Shown here piece after piece: positions 38,768 to 48,061 of a stretch of DNA of 64,000 nucleotides. Each line of letters begins with the position of its first letter. Position 1 is the stretch's first letter. The notes below the pieces were generated by a model. It was not told where the DNA came from. It ran no database searches and saw nothing but the letters and a program-made list of their open reading frames with translations. Position numbers and translations under genes: made by a program. Source of the DNA: Vogesella urethralis. GTDB taxonomy: Bacteria; Pseudomonadota; Gammaproteobacteria; Burkholderiales; Chromobacteriaceae. The stretch lies in contig NZ_VMDW02000125.1 in the NCBI RefSeq assembly GCF_007644045.2, positions 20,852 through 84,851 of the forward strand, read 5' to 3'.

Positions 38768-39136
38768 ATGAAACTGCACGAGTCCAATACCGCAGGTGCC
38801 AACCTGTTTACCGCGCACGGCGCGGGCTATGTGGAAATCAACCGGGTACGTCACCAGGGCAGCCTGGTGGTCACCGCCGATAGCATTACACCATGGCCGC
38901 CGGCCAGCTTCGAGGCGCTGGAAGAGGCGCACTTTTCCCAGTTGCTGGCGCTGCAGCCGGAGCTGGTGATCTTCGGCAGCGGCAGTACGCTGCGCTTCCC
39001 GCACCCGCGCCTGAGCGCCGCGCTGACCAACGCCGGTATCGGCGTGGAAGTGATGGACACCAGCGCCGCGTGCCGAACCTACAACATCCTGCTGGCGGAA
39101 GACCGCCGCGTGGTTGCCGCGCTGCTGGGTAGCTGA
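38768..39136 (+). CDS. Mth938-like domain protein (DUF498/NDUFAF3 family)
   Basis: A 122-residue soluble protein of the family that includes human NDUFAF3, an assembly factor for respiratory complex I; the bacterial role is not established. Typical pieces are TAHGAGYVEINRVRHQGSLVV, PELVIFGSGSTLRFP and the C-terminal MDTSAACRTYNILLAEDRRV. The ATG at 38768 is chosen as the first Met of the family fold. Its stop overlaps the glpM-like start (TGATG). Confidence 0.9.
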   Translation: MKLHESNTAGANLFTAHGAGYVEINRVRHQGSLVVTADSITPWPPASFEALEEAHFSQLLALQPELVIFGSGSTLRFPHPRLSAALTNAGIGVEVMDTSAACRTYNILLAEDRRVVAALLGS

Positions 39137-39480
39137 TGGACATCGCCCTGCTGGGCAAGTGCCTGCTAGGCGCGCTGGCGGTGCTGCTGATCCAGTGGCT
39201 GTCCGGCAGCCGCTATTTCTTTGTGGCGGGGCTGGTACCGCTGTTCCCCACCTTTGCCCTGATCGCCCACGTGGTGGTTGGCCGCAGCCGCAGCGCGGCC
39301 GACTTGCAGCAGACCGCGCTGTTTGGCCTGTGTGCGCTGCTGCCCTACGCCGCCTACCTGCTGGCGGTATACCTGCTGAGCGTGCGCCTGCCGCTGGCAT
39401 CGACGCTGCTGTTGGCAACACTGTGCTGGCTGCTGGCAGCCGGTGTGCTGTTGTGGGGCTGGCAGCACTGGCACGCCTAG
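39136..39480 (+). CDS. GlpM-family membrane protein
   Basis: A 114-residue protein with four hydrophobic segments. The conserved GlpM core RYFFVAGLVPLFPTFALIAHVVVG lies at residues 27-50. GlpM was named from Pseudomonas, where it affects alginate production; its biochemical role is unknown. Translationally coupled to the Mth938-domain gene and followed by a hairpin at 39501-39526. Confidence 0.85.
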   Translation: MDIALLGKCLLGALAVLLIQWLSGSRYFFVAGLVPLFPTFALIAHVVVGRSRSAADLQQTALFGLCALLPYAAYLLAVYLLSVRLPLASTLLLATLCWLLAAGVLLWGWQHWHA

Positions 39481-39500
39481 CCGGCGCATGCGTTAATGCG

Positions 39501-39526
39501 ACAAGGCCGCCCATGGGCGGCCTTGT
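39501..39526. terminator. Perfect 26-bp palindrome between glpM-like gene and ndh
   Basis: ACAAGGCCGCCCA and its exact complement, with no loop beyond the centre. It lies 20 bases after the glpM-like stop and 17 after the ndh stop on the other strand, so it can serve both. No long T-run. Confidence 0.75.
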
Positions 39527-39543
39527 GCTATGTGGCTCGCCGC

Positions 39544-40851
39544 TCAGTGCAGCTTCAGCGCCGGCCGCGCCACACGGCGTAAACGATCACCCACCCACAG
39601 CAGCCCGGCCAGCCACCAGCCGTGTACCGCTGCCTGGTGCATGCGGTACAGCGAGGCGTAGATCAGCTTGGCGCCGCGCCCTTCCACGTAGTAATCGCGC
39701 TTGGGGCCGACAATGGCCGCCAGGCTGCCCACCGCGGTGTGCTTGCCCAGCGACACCATCATGCCTTGCGGCTTGAAAGCAAAATCCGGCACCGCCTGCT
39801 GCTGTAGCCAGGCCTGCAGCGCACCGGCCAGCCACTGCGCCTGCTGGTGCGCCACTTGTGCGGTAGCCGGCAACGGGCGGCCATCCGGCCCCGGGCACGC
39901 CGCGCAATCGCCCATTGCCACAATGTTTTCGCCCGCTACGCAGCGCAACTGGGCGTCTACCTGCAACTGGTTCAGCCCGTTCACCGCCAGGCCATCCAGC
40001 TGCGCCAGCCAGGCCGGCGCCTTTACCCCGGCCGCCCATACCGTCATGTCGGCCGCTACCGTACTGCCGTCCTGCAGCTGTACACCGTCGGCGGTCACCG
40101 CCGCCACCCGGCTACGGGTAAGCACGCGCACATGGCGTGCGGCCAACTGTTCTTCGGCGTAGGCAGACAGCGACGGCGGCGCGGCCGCCAGGATACGCTC
40201 GGCGCCTTCGATCACGCTGATGTGTACCTGCGCCGGCTGCAACCGGGCACCGTAGACGTGCATTTCGCGCACCGTGTGGTTCAGTTCGGCTGCCAGCTCC
40301 ACGCCGGTGGCGCCGCCGCCAACGATGGCGATATCCAGCCCCGGCTGCTGGCCGCTGCTGCAACGGAAGGCCAGTTCCAGCAGGCGGTGGCGCAGGCGTT
40401 CGGCGTCCTGCGGCGTGTTCAGCTGCAAGGCGTGCTCGGCCACGCCCGGGGTGCCGAAATCATTGCTCTGCGCCCCCACCGCCAGCACCAGCCAGTCGTA
40501 ACCGATGTCGCGTGGCGGGCTTAGCTGCTGGCCGTCGCTGCCGTGAATGGCGGCCAGGCGGATCAGCCGTTGCTGGCGGTCCAGCCCCTGCATGTAACCG
40601 AACTCGAAGTCATAACCGTTGTGGTAACCGTGGGCGAAGTAGTTCACCTCGTCCTCGCCGCTATTGAGCACGCCGGTGGCCACTTCGTGCAGCAAGGGCT
40701 TCCAGATGTGGGTGGGCGCCCCGTCCACCAGCACGATGCGGGCACGGTGGCGCAGGCCCAGCTGGCGGCCCAGGCGGGTGGCCAGCTCCAGGCCCCCGGC
40801 GCCGCCACCAACGATGACAATGCGCGGTAAATCGGCAGAACGACTCAGCAT
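39544..40851 (-). CDS. ndh: Type II NADH:quinone oxidoreductase
   Basis: A 435-residue flavoprotein without proton pumping. The FAD loop IVGGGAGGLELATRLG opens the chain and the NADH loop IAIVGGGATGVELAAELN lies near 165. The second FAD segment is ENIVAMGDCAACPG. The C-terminal amphipathic region (MHQAAVHGWWLAGLLWVGDRLRR) attaches it to the inner membrane. It passes electrons to ubiquinone, whose synthesis genes ubiB/J/E lie upstream. GGAG sits 7 bases before the ATG, next to a long leader hairpin (40872-40922). Confidence 0.94.
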   Translation of the reverse strand: MLSRSADLPRIVIVGGGAGGLELATRLGRQLGLRHRARIVLVDGAPTHIWKPLLHEVATGVLNSGEDEVNYFAHGYHNGYDFEFGYMQGLDRQQRLIRLAAIHGSDGQQLSPPRDIGYDWLVLAVGAQSNDFGTPGVAEHALQLNTPQDAERLRHRLLELAFRCSSGQQPGLDIAIVGGGATGVELAAELNHTVREMHVYGARLQPAQVHISVIEGAERILAAAPPSLSAYAEEQLAARHVRVLTRSRVAAVTADGVQLQDGSTVAADMTVWAAGVKAPAWLAQLDGLAVNGLNQLQVDAQLRCVAGENIVAMGDCAACPGPDGRPLPATAQVAHQQAQWLAGALQAWLQQQAVPDFAFKPQGMMVSLGKHTAVGSLAAIVGPKRDYYVEGRGAKLIYASLYRMHQAAVHGWWLAGLLWVGDRLRRVARPALKLH

Positions 40852-40871
40852 GACAACTCCTTTGGATCAGA

Positions 40872-40922
40872 ATGCGTTACCGCAGCCGCCTGCCGCCAAA
40901 CAAAACGGCTGGGGTAACGCAT
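40872..40922 (-). promoter_or_regulatory. Long hairpin in the ndh leader
   Basis: ATGCGTTACC pairs with GGTAACGCAT, then CAGCCG with CGGCTG after a G/G mismatch, around an 17-base loop. It ends about 20 bases before the ndh ATG and lies 42 bases after ubiB. No U-tract follows, so it is not an ordinary terminator. Confidence 0.6.
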
Positions 40923-40963
40923 CGCGCGCCAGCCCAGCCGTGTGCTTGTCCGCCAGCAGCCTG

Positions 40964-42505
40964 TCAGCCAGGCACGCCGCGCGTCAGCAGGATCACCAGC
41001 AGCGCCAGCAACAGCAGCGCGATCAGTTTCAGCATGAAATTCTGCGTTTTCTGCTCGCGCATCAGTTGGATATAGCCTTGCAGCACAAGTTCGGTGGTCT
41101 GGCCGGATAGCGCCTCGCCCAGCTTGCGCGGAATGGTGGGCAAGGTGGTGGCCCACTGCGGTACTTCGTGCTTCAGCGTACGCAACAGGCCGCGCCAGCC
41201 GATCTGTTCGTTCATCCACTTGGTAAGGAACGGTTTGGCGGTGTCCCACAGGTCCAGGTCCGGGTCCAGCTGACGACCGAGGCCTTCAATGTTCAACAGC
41301 GTCTTCTGCAGCAACACCAGCTGCGGCTGGATTTCCACATTGAAACGGCGGCTGGTCTCGAACAGGCGCAGCAGCACCATGCCGAAGCTGATCTGCGACA
41401 GCGGCTTGTTGAAGATGGGCTCGCACACGGTACGGATCGCCGCTTCCAGCTCTTCGGCGCGGGTATCGCGCGGCACCCAGCCGGACTCGATATGCGCGGT
41501 GGCGACGCGGTGGTAGTCGCGGTTGAAGAAGGCCAGGAAGTTCACCGCCAGGTAGTGCTTGTCGGTCTCGGTGAGGCTGCCGACGATGCCGAAGTCCAGC
41601 GCGATGTAGCGGCCATCGGCAGCCACCAGGATGTTGCCCGGGTGCATGTCGGCATGAAAAAAGCCGTGCCGGAACACCTGGGTAAAGAAGATTTCCACGC
41701 CAAAGCGGCTGAGTTTTTTCAGGTCGATGCCGGCGTCGCGCAGGCGGTCGATCTGCCCCACCGGGATACCGTCCATCCACTGCATGGTCATCACCTCGCG
41801 CCGGGTGTAGTCGTAGTACACCTCCGGCACGATCAGCATGTCGCTGCCGATGAAATTGCGGTGCAGCTGGCTGGCGTTGCCAGCCTCGTGCATCAGGTCC
41901 AGCTCGTCGTGCAGGTGGCGGTCGAACTCGGCCACCACCTCGCGTGGTTTCAGCCGTTTGCCGTCGGGCAGGAAGCGCTCTACCAGCCCGGCCAGCACCG
42001 CCATCAGCGCCAGATCTTGCTCGATCACCGGAAGAATGCCCGGGCGCAGCACTTTCACCGCCACCGCCTTGCCCGGCTGGCCGTTGCTGCCATGCAGGCG
42101 GGCGCGGTGCACCTGCGCCACCGAGGCGCTGGCTACCGGCACGTCGTCGAATTCGGCATAGATGTCGGCCACGCGCTGGCCGAAACTGCGCTCGATCACC
42201 TCGCGCGCGATGGCGCTGTCGAACGGCGGTACACGGTCCTGTAGCCGCGCCAGCTCATCGGCGTAATCGGGCGGCAGCAAGTCGCGACGGGTGGACAGCA
42301 CCTGGCCGAACTTGATGAAGATCGGCCCCAGGTGTTCCAGCGCCAGCCGCACGCGCTGCGGCAACGGCGCATCGGTATCGCGCGGCAGCGGCAGCAGACG
42401 GAACAGCGTGGCGATCAGCCCCACCTTGGGGCGGCCAGCCAGGAAATCGTCCAGGCCGAAGCGGTAGAACACGGAAACAATCTTGAGCAGACGCGCAATA
42501 CGCAT
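40964..42505 (-). CDS. ubiB: UbiB-type atypical kinase/ATPase for ubiquinone synthesis
   Basis: A 513-residue ABC1/ADCK/UbiB protein. The KxGQ motif is [20 protein letters not shown], the Ala-rich loop [13 protein letters not shown] replaces the usual P-loop, and DFGIVGSLT is the metal site. Two C-terminal membrane helices end the chain ([20 protein letters not shown]). It supports the membrane hydroxylation steps of ubiquinone synthesis. It starts 16 bases after ubiJ and belongs to a leftward run from queA. Confidence 0.95.
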   Translation of the reverse strand: MRIARLLKIVSVFYRFGLDDFLAGRPKVGLIATLFRLLPLPRDTDAPLPQRVRLALEHLGPIFIKFGQVLSTRRDLLPPDYADELARLQDRVPPFDSAIAREVIERSFGQRVADIYAEFDDVPVASASVAQVHRARLHGSNGQPGKAVAVKVLRPGILPVIEQDLALMAVLAGLVERFLPDGKRLKPREVVAEFDRHLHDELDLMHEAGNASQLHRNFIGSDMLIVPEVYYDYTRREVMTMQWMDGIPVGQIDRLRDAGIDLKKLSRFGVEIFFTQVFRHGFFHADMHPGNILVAADGRYIALDFGIVGSLTETDKHYLAVNFLAFFNRDYHRVATAHIESGWVPRDTRAEELEAAIRTVCEPIFNKPLSQISFGMVLLRLFETSRRFNVEIQPQLVLLQKTLLNIEGLGRQLDPDLDLWDTAKPFLTKWMNEQIGWRGLLRTLKHEVPQWATTLPTIPRKLGEALSGQTTELVLQGYIQLMREQKTQNFMLKLIALLLLALLVILLTRGVPG

Positions 42506-42520
42506 GATGGGGCTTTGTTG

Positions 42521-43102
42521 TTATGGTTGGCGAAGGTTGGCCGCACGCGCTTCCAGCAGCGCCAGGCGTTTTTCGAAACGGTCGGCATCTTCGCGCAGCG
42601 TGTCCACCGCGCTGACAAACGCCTCGACGTCGGTCTTTTTGGCCAGCAGCGGCGCTTCTTCGCGCAGGTGCTCGACCCAGGCTTCCAGCAAGCGGCCACC
42701 GATCTCGCCCTTGATGCCGAACAGGCCGCGCACCCAGCCTTGCACGCGGTGCGCCGCCACGTCGCCCACCACGCGCGACAGGTCTTCGGTGGCGTCCCAC
42801 TGCAGCTGGCGCACAATGCGGCCAACGTTGGCCGCCAGCTCGGTATCGCCTTCCAGCACGATGTCGGCCATGTCCGGCTCGCGGCCGGACAGCTGCGCCA
42901 GCGCCACGCCGTGCTTCAGCCGCAGGCGCGCTTCCGGCTCGCCTTCACACGCCGCCAGCCAGCCGTCGCTGGTGACCACACCCGCCAGATCGAACGGCGG
43001 CAGGCTGATGCCGATGCGGCGCCCGGCATGCTGCGCCAACTCGGCACGCACCGCCGGGTGCTGGTTCAACAGATGATTAAATGCGGCAATACGCAAGCCC
43101 AT
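42521..43102 (-). CDS. ubiJ: Ubiquinone biosynthesis accessory factor UbiJ (SCP2 domain)
   Basis: A 193-residue protein with an N-terminal sterol-carrier-protein-2 fold that binds the polyprenyl intermediates for the Ubi complex; the C-terminal part is a coiled coil (DAFVSAVDTLREDADRFEKRL-like). The opening MGLRIAAFNHLLNQHPAVRAEL is typical. It is separated by one base from the SMR gene stop. The gene contains a perfect head-to-head pair of the dispersed 9-mer (42818-42835) and a third copy near its 3' end (42536). Confidence 0.92.
   Translation of the reverse strand: MGLRIAAFNHLLNQHPAVRAELAQHAGRRIGISLPPFDLAGVVTSDGWLAACEGEPEARLRLKHGVALAQLSGREPDMADIVLEGDTELAANVGRIVRQLQWDATEDLSRVVGDVAAHRVQGWVRGLFGIKGEIGGRLLEAWVEHLREEAPLLAKKTDVEAFVSAVDTLREDADRFEKRLALLEARAANLRQP
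42818..42835. repeat. Perfect head-to-head palindrome of the dispersed 9-mer inside ubiJ
   Basis: GCGGCCAACGTTGGCCGC, identical to 28593-28610 but here within a coding sequence, where it encodes part of ELAANVGRIV. Two independent 18-bp identities support the view that the paired form is itself recurrent. Confidence 0.75.
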
Positions 43103-43103
43103 A

Positions 43104-43430
43104 TCAATGCCCCTTGCTGGCCAGACTCAATAAAACGGTACCAATGATGATGGCCACAATGCCGGCCAGCTTCAACGGCGGCATGCCCTCGCCGTAGTAA
43201 AACACGCCCACGGCCGCCACCACCGCCATGCCGACACCGCACCAGATGGCGTACACCACGCCCAGGTCCAGCCGCTGCACCACTTGCGACAGCAGCCAGA
43301 ACGCCAGCACGTAGCCGGCCACCACCACCAGCGAGGGCAGCGGCCGGGTAAAACCGGCCGCCAGCTTCAGCGACGAGGTGGCCACCACCTCGGCGGCGAT
43401 GGCAGCGGCCAGCAGCAGCCAGGCGTTCAT
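43104..43430 (-). CDS. Small multidrug resistance (SMR) family transporter
   Basis: A 108-residue four-helix protein of the EmrE/QacE/Gdx family. The essential membrane glutamate is Glu14 (AAAIAAEVVATSSLK), and GVVYAIWCGVGMAV and the C-terminal GIVAIIIGTVLLSL are typical. SMR proteins work as antiparallel dimers and export cations such as quaternary amines or guanidinium; this one is not specifically assigned. It sits inside the ubi gene run, 2 bases from each neighbour, so it shares its transcript. Confidence 0.9.
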   Translation of the reverse strand: MNAWLLLAAAIAAEVVATSSLKLAAGFTRPLPSLVVVAGYVLAFWLLSQVVQRLDLGVVYAIWCGVGMAVVAAVGVFYYGEGMPPLKLAGIVAIIIGTVLLSLASKGH

Positions 43431-43433
43431 GCC

Positions 43434-44108
43434 TTACTGCACCACCGGCACGATCTGGATTTCCACACGGCGGTTCAGTTGCTTGCCGGCTTCGGTCTTG
43501 TTGTCGGCACGCGGGCGGCTGGCGCCGTAACCGGCGGCGCTCATGCGCTCCGGCTGCACGCCCAAGCTGGCCAGCTGGCGTTCTACTGCGGCAGCGCGCT
43601 GTTCGGACAACGGCTGGTTGATCTTGTCGTTACCGCTGGCGTCGGTATGGCCTTCGATATCCAGCGTGGTCTTGCCGTAGCGCTTGACGATGCTGCCGAT
43701 GGTAGCCAGCGTCGGCAGGAAGGCTTGTTTCAGGCTGGCCGAGTTGCTGTCAAAGGCGGTGGCCGAGGTCATGGTCACGGTCAGGCTGTGGTCGGCGTTT
43801 TTCTTCAGTTCGATGGCGCCGGACTGGATTTGCGGGGCCAGCTGCTTTTCGAAGTCCTGTGCCTGCTTGTCCATGTACGCGCCCACGCCGGCACCGGCCA
43901 GGCCGCCGCCGATAGCGCCGATCACGGCACCCTTATTGCGGTTGCCCTTGCCGGCGACCGCTGCGCCCAGTACGGCGCCACCGATAGTGCCCAGCACGGC
44001 ACCCTTCTGGGTGTTGGTGTATTGGTCGAGGTCTACCGAGGCGCAACCACTGGCCAGCAGGGCAGCGGAAACCACGGTCACGATGCCGAGTTTGGAGAGG
44101 TGTTTCAT
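43434..44108 (-). CDS. OmpA-family lipoprotein with glycine-zipper segment (YiaD-like)
   Basis: A 224-residue outer-membrane lipoprotein: signal MKHLSKLGIVTVVSAALLAS, then GC (lipobox). A glycine-zipper region follows (GAVLGTIGGAVLGAAVAG, then GAVIGAIGGGLAGAGVGAY, residues 35-80), then an OmpA C-terminal peptidoglycan-binding domain with TLDIEGHTDASGNDKINQPL and LSEQRAAAVERQL. It probably tethers the outer membrane to peptidoglycan. Its ATG overlaps the stop of the VanY-like gene (ATGA). Confidence 0.93.
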   Translation of the reverse strand: MKHLSKLGIVTVVSAALLASGCASVDLDQYTNTQKGAVLGTIGGAVLGAAVAGKGNRNKGAVIGAIGGGLAGAGVGAYMDKQAQDFEKQLAPQIQSGAIELKKNADHSLTVTMTSATAFDSNSASLKQAFLPTLATIGSIVKRYGKTTLDIEGHTDASGNDKINQPLSEQRAAAVERQLASLGVQPERMSAAGYGASRPRADNKTEAGKQLNRRVEIQIVPVVQ

Positions 44109-44662
44109 GCGGTTAGTCCTTTCGATGTGGGCTGGGCGGCAGTGGGTTGCCAGCACCAGTGCCAGGGCTCGTACAAGTAGCCGCTGGCGTTGTCCGGGCC
44201 AAAGCTCATGGCAAAACCATAGTTGGCCGCACATTGCTGCAGCCAGGCAAAGGCCGGAGTGGTTTCAAAGTGTTGTTCCAGCACCGGCGAGCCGGGGGTG
44301 CCGATATCGATGGCACGGCCGGTATGGTGCTCGCTGAAGCCGGGGGCGGCGCTGACGGCCAGAATGGCGTCCAGGCTCTGGCCACGCGCCAGTTTGGCGG
44401 CCACAATCTCGTGCTGCCGCGCCACGCTGCGGAAGGCGGACACCAGAAACAGCGTCACACCATCGGCAGCGGCGGCATCGCGCATGGCCTGCCACGCGTC
44501 AGCGGCACCAGGCAGCAGGTGGAACTCGCGCCCGGCGTCGTTAACGTCGGCCAGCACCAGTTGCTCGGCAGCGGCTTCTGCGTACGGTTGCAGGCCGCGT
44601 GCGGCCAACCTTGCCGCCGTGATGCCCAGTTCGGCCAGGCGGGCGGCAATGGCGTCGTCCAT
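44105..44662 (-). CDS. VanY/M15-type D-alanyl-D-alanine carboxypeptidase, no signal peptide seen
   Basis: A 185-residue zinc peptidase. Ligands are in FSEHHTGRAIDIG (HxxxxxxD) and EPWHW; SAFRS precedes them as usual. The family trims the terminal D-Ala from peptidoglycan stem peptides or precursors. The N-terminus ([20 protein letters not shown]) is helical and not a signal sequence, so either export is unusual or the enzyme acts inside. It overlaps ubiE by one base and the OmpA-like lipoprotein gene by four, so it is tightly coupled to both. Confidence 0.88.
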   Translation of the reverse strand: MDDAIAARLAELGITAARLAARGLQPYAEAAAEQLVLADVNDAGREFHLLPGAADAWQAMRDAAAADGVTLFLVSAFRSVARQHEIVAAKLARGQSLDAILAVSAAPGFSEHHTGRAIDIGTPGSPVLEQHFETTPAFAWLQQCAANYGFAMSFGPDNASGYLYEPWHWCWQPTAAQPTSKGLTA

Positions 44663-45396
44663 CAGAACTTCACGCCCTTGTGCAGCGCCACCACGCCACC
44701 GGTCATGTTGTGGTAATCGACGCGGCCAAAGCCGGCGTCCAGCATCATCTGCTTCAGGGTTTCCTGATCCGGATGCATGCGGATGGACTCGGCCAGGTAC
44801 TGGTAGCTGTCGGCGTCATTGGCCACCAGCTTGCCCATCACCGGCAGCGCCTTGAACGAGTAGAAATCGTAGAACGGCGACAGCGGCTTCCAGACCTTGG
44901 AAAACTCCAGCACGAACAGTTTGCCGCCCGGCTTCAGCACGCGGAACATCTCTTTCAGCGCGGCATCTTTATGCGTCATGTTGCGCAGGCCGAAGGCTAC
45001 CGACACGGCGTTGAAGTAGTTGTCGGGGAACGGCAGCTTTTCGGCGTCTGCCAGCGATACCGGCAGGATCAGGCCTTCGTCCAGCAGGCGGTCGCGGCCA
45101 ACGGTCAGCATCGAGCTGTTGATGTCGGTGAGCCACACTTCGCCGCTTTTGCCCACGCGCTTGGCCCAGCCACGCGCCAGGTCGCCGGTACCACCGGCGA
45201 TGTCCAGCACCTTGTCGCCGGCACGCACGCCGGAGGTGGTGAGGGTGAAGTGCTTCCACACGCGGTGCAGGCCACCCGACATCAGGTCGTTCATCACGTC
45301 GTACTTCTGCGCCACCGAGTGGAACACCTCGGCTACCTTGCCGGCTTTTTCGCTTTCGTCGACGGTTTTAAAGCCAAAATGCGTCTGGTTGTCCAT
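44662..45396 (-). CDS. ubiE: Ubiquinone/menaquinone biosynthesis C-methyltransferase
   Basis: A 244-residue SAM-dependent enzyme that methylates the quinone ring. Motif I is [15 protein letters not shown], and [21 protein letters not shown] and [22 protein letters not shown] are family signatures. It starts 2 bases after the DUF971 gene and overlaps the next gene by one base. With ubiJ and ubiB downstream it forms the usual ubiE-ubiJ-ubiB order, here interrupted by three envelope genes. Confidence 0.96.
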   Translation of the reverse strand: MDNQTHFGFKTVDESEKAGKVAEVFHSVAQKYDVMNDLMSGGLHRVWKHFTLTTSGVRAGDKVLDIAGGTGDLARGWAKRVGKSGEVWLTDINSSMLTVGRDRLLDEGLILPVSLADAEKLPFPDNYFNAVSVAFGLRNMTHKDAALKEMFRVLKPGGKLFVLEFSKVWKPLSPFYDFYSFKALPVMGKLVANDADSYQYLAESIRMHPDQETLKQMMLDAGFGRVDYHNMTGGVVALHKGVKF

Positions 45397-45398
45397 GT

Positions 45399-45770
45399 TT
45401 ACTCCCTGCTCGCGCCAGCGGCGGCGAGGCGATTCAGATAATCCTGCCAGTACTGGTCGCGCTTGGCGCCCAGCTCGTATAAGTAAGCCCAGCTATAGAG
45501 GCCGCTGTCGTGGCCGTCGTCGAACACGATTTTCAGCGCGTAGTGGCCCACCGGCTCCAGCGCGGTGATGGCTACCTGCTTCTTGCCGGTCTGCAGCACC
45601 TCGTTGCCCACGCCGTGGCCGCGCACTTCGGCCGACGGCGAATGCACGCGCAGGTATTCGGCGTCCAGCGTGAAACGGGCGCCGTCGTCGAAGCCGATTT
45701 CCAGTTGCCGCGACACGGCGTGCAGGATGATGTCTTCCGGCAGGGCGCTATCGTGGGAGAGTCCGCTCAT
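45399..45770 (-). CDS. DUF971 protein (gamma-butyrobetaine hydroxylase N-terminal-like domain)
   Basis: A 123-residue protein whose fold matches the N-terminal domain of gamma-butyrobetaine hydroxylase without the catalytic part. Typical features are [28 protein letters not shown] ([20 protein letters not shown]) and [17 protein letters not shown]. Related proteins are linked to iron-sulfur or respiratory genes in other bacteria, but the function is unknown. It lies 4 bases after queA and 2 before ubiE. Confidence 0.9.
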   Translation of the reverse strand: MSGLSHDSALPEDIILHAVSRQLEIGFDDGARFTLDAEYLRVHSPSAEVRGHGVGNEVLQTGKKQVAITALEPVGHYALKIVFDDGHDSGLYSWAYLYELGAKRDQYWQDYLNRLAAAGASRE

Positions 45771-45774
45771 GATG

Positions 45775-46800
45775 TCAGTCCTTGCGCGTCAGCAGCATGG
45801 CGTCGCCATAGCTGAAGAAACGGTATTCCTGCGCCACGGCGTGCGCGTAGGCAGCGCGCATTTCCGGGTAGCCGGCAAACGCTGACACCAGCATCAGCAG
45901 CGTGGATTTGGGCAGGTGGAAGTTGGTCAGCAGCCGGTCTACCACGTTGAAGCGGTAACCCGGGGTGATGAAGATGTCGGTCTCGCCGCGGCCCGCCTTC
46001 AGCACGCCGTCGCCGCGTGCGGCAGACTCCAGCGCGCGCATGCTGGTGGTGCCCACCGCCAGCACCTGGCGGCCGGCGGCGTGCGCGGCGTGGATGGCGT
46101 CCACGGTGGCTTGCGGCACGTCGTAGATTTCGCTGTGCATCTTGTGTTCGGCGATGTTGTCCACGCGCACCGGCTGGAAGGTGCCGGCACCCACGTGCAA
46201 CGTCACGTTGCACAGCTGCACGCCCTTGTCGCGCAGGCGCTGCAGCATGGCATCGGTAAAGTGCAGGCCGGCCGTCGGCGCGGCCACCGCGCCCTTTTCC
46301 CGTGCATACACGGTCTGGTAGCGCTCGTCGTCGTCGGCGTCGGTATCACGCTCGATATATGGTGGTAGCGGCAGCTTGCCGGAGGCGTCCAGGATATCGA
46401 ACACGTTGGCCTCGTCCAGAAAGCGCAAATGGAACAGCGCGTCGTCGCGGCCAACCATCTCGGCTTCCCAGCGCTCGGCAAACACGATGCGGCTGCCCGG
46501 CTTCGGCGACTTGCTAGCACGCACGTGGGCCAGCACTTCATGCTCGTTCAGCACGCGTTCCACCAGCGCCTCCACCTTACCGCCGCTGGCTTTCTCGCCA
46601 AACAGCCGTGCCTTGATGACGCGGGTGTCGTTGAACACCATCACGTCGCCGGCTTGCAGGGCGTCGGCAAAATCGTCGAACTGCGCGTCGCGCAGCGTGT
46701 CTCCTGCTACCAGCAGCAGGCGGCTGCTGCCGCGCACGGCGGGCGGGTGCTGGGCGATCAGGTGCTCGGGCAGGTGGTAGTCGAAATCGGATACGTGCAT
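45775..46800 (-). CDS. queA: S-adenosylmethionine:tRNA ribosyltransferase-isomerase
   Basis: A 341-residue enzyme that transfers and isomerises the ribosyl part of SAM to preQ1-tRNA, giving epoxyqueuosine. Characteristic stretches are [53 protein letters not shown] and the C-terminal [13 protein letters not shown]. It is the first gene of the leftward run down to ubiB and is divergent from aroQ across 288 bp. Confidence 0.96.
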   Translation of the reverse strand: MHVSDFDYHLPEHLIAQHPPAVRGSSRLLLVAGDTLRDAQFDDFADALQAGDVMVFNDTRVIKARLFGEKASGGKVEALVERVLNEHEVLAHVRASKSPKPGSRIVFAERWEAEMVGRDDALFHLRFLDEANVFDILDASGKLPLPPYIERDTDADDDERYQTVYAREKGAVAAPTAGLHFTDAMLQRLRDKGVQLCNVTLHVGAGTFQPVRVDNIAEHKMHSEIYDVPQATVDAIHAAHAAGRQVLAVGTTSMRALESAARGDGVLKAGRGETDIFITPGYRFNVVDRLLTNFHLPKSTLLMLVSAFAGYPEMRAAYAHAVAQEYRFFSYGDAMLLTRKD

Positions 46801-47088
46801 GGTGCGGCTATCTTCTGGAAAACTGCGGGATTATACCTTTCGAGCGACTTCCCGTGGCAGCGTTCCCGGTATGCAGCTTGCTTGTGCCAGATCAACAAGG
46901 CAAAAACTGGCCACGCTACAGTTTCAGCCGCGTGACAGCGGGCCGATTTGTTAGTGCTTTCACTCGAAGCAGCAACATTTTACCAACAACTCTGCAACTT
47001 AAACATGCGTTTGAAATGCGGCAATTGCTGGACAACTTGCCGGCAATTACTGCAAACTCGCGCCCATATCAAAACAGGGACCACCACC
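46801..47088. promoter_or_regulatory. Spacer between queA and aroQ
   Basis: About 290 bp with no supported gene. It must hold the divergent promoters of the queA-ubi run and the aroQ-acc operon. I see no clear hexamers, only a slightly AT-richer middle (46960-47000). Confidence 0.35.
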
Positions 47089-47538
47089 TTGACCCGAAAA
47101 ATCCTCGTGCTGCACGGCCCCAATCTGAACCTACTCGGACTGCGCGAGCCACAGCACTACGGCCGGGACACCCTGGACGACATCAACCAGCGCCTGCGTG
47201 CACAAGCCACTGACGCCGGTTTCGAGCTGGACATATTGCAAAGCAATGCCGAGCATGTCCTGATCGACCGCGTACACGCTTGCCTTACCGACGGCACGGC
47301 TTTTGTCATCATCAACCCGGCAGCCTTTACCCATACCAGCGTGGCGCTGCGCGACGCACTGGCCGGCGTGAAGCTGCCTTATATCGAAGTACATCTGTCC
47401 AACGTCCACGCCCGCGAACCCTTCCGCCACCACTCCTATTTTTCGGACCTGGCGGTCGGCGTCATTTGCGGCCTGGGCGCCGATGGCTACGCCATGGCCC
47501 TGTCTCATGCGATGAAACGCCTGGCCACAGTGGCTTAA
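47089..47538 (+). CDS. aroQ: 3-dehydroquinate dehydratase, type II
   Basis: A 149-residue shikimate-pathway enzyme. The chain reads [20 protein letters not shown], with the catalytic Tyr in QHYG and the His in [14 protein letters not shown]. The start is a TTG at 47089: no in-frame ATG is close, AGGG lies 9 bases upstream, and this start gives exactly the family N-terminus and length. Longer readings from 46948 add a Cys-rich stretch foreign to AroQ. It is followed after 27 bases by accB, a common pairing. Confidence 0.93.
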   Translation: MTRKILVLHGPNLNLLGLREPQHYGRDTLDDINQRLRAQATDAGFELDILQSNAEHVLIDRVHACLTDGTAFVIINPAAFTHTSVALRDALAGVKLPYIEVHLSNVHAREPFRHHSYFSDLAVGVICGLGADGYAMALSHAMKRLATVA

Positions 47539-47565
47539 ACACCCGAATACTACCGAAGGAATACC

Positions 47566-48033
47566 ATGGACCTGCGCAAACTGAAGAAGCTGATCGATCT
47601 CGTCGAGGAATCCGGCATTGCTGAACTCGAAGTGACCGAAGGCGAAGAAAAAGTCCGCATTACCCGCGTATCCGCCAACGCTGCCGTCAACTTTGCCCAG
47701 CCGATGCACGTTCAGCTGCCGCACGCCGCGCCGATGGCTGCAGCCCCGGCTGCCGCACCGGTTGCCGCCGCACCGGCTGCGGCCCCGGCTGCCGACAGCG
47801 CCAATGCCGTGAAATCGCCGATGGTTGGTACCTTCTACCGCCGCCCGAGCCCGGACGCCAAGCCGTTCGTGGAAGTGGGCCAGCAAGTGAACGTGGGCGA
47901 CACCCTGTGCATCATCGAAGCGATGAAGCTGATGAACGAAATCGAAGCCGAGCGCGCCGGTGTGGTGAAAGCCGTGCTGATCGAGGAAGGCCAGCCGGTT
48001 GAATTCGGCGAGCCGCTGTTCATCATCGAATAA
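47566..48033 (+). CDS. accB: Biotin carboxyl carrier protein of acetyl-CoA carboxylase
   Basis: A 155-residue carrier. An N-terminal [20 protein letters not shown] domain is followed by an Ala/Pro-rich linker (about 55-78) and the C-terminal biotinyl domain. The biotin lysine is in [15 protein letters not shown]. The protein moves CO2 from the biotin carboxylase to the carboxyltransferase for malonyl-CoA formation. AAGGAAT precedes the ATG. A 140-bp spacer with a stable hairpin separates it from accC. Confidence 0.96.
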   Translation: MDLRKLKKLIDLVEESGIAELEVTEGEEKVRITRVSANAAVNFAQPMHVQLPHAAPMAAAPAAAPVAAAPAAAPAADSANAVKSPMVGTFYRRPSPDAKPFVEVGQQVNVGDTLCIIEAMKLMNEIEAERAGVVKAVLIEEGQPVEFGEPLFIIE

Positions 48034-48061
48034 CAGCAGCGATCTGCCGTGAATTCCAAAT

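Noticed and set aside
46948..47088. N-terminal extension of AroQ
   Set aside because: The extra residues are Cys-rich and unlike any AroQ; TTG 47089 gives the exact family start and length.
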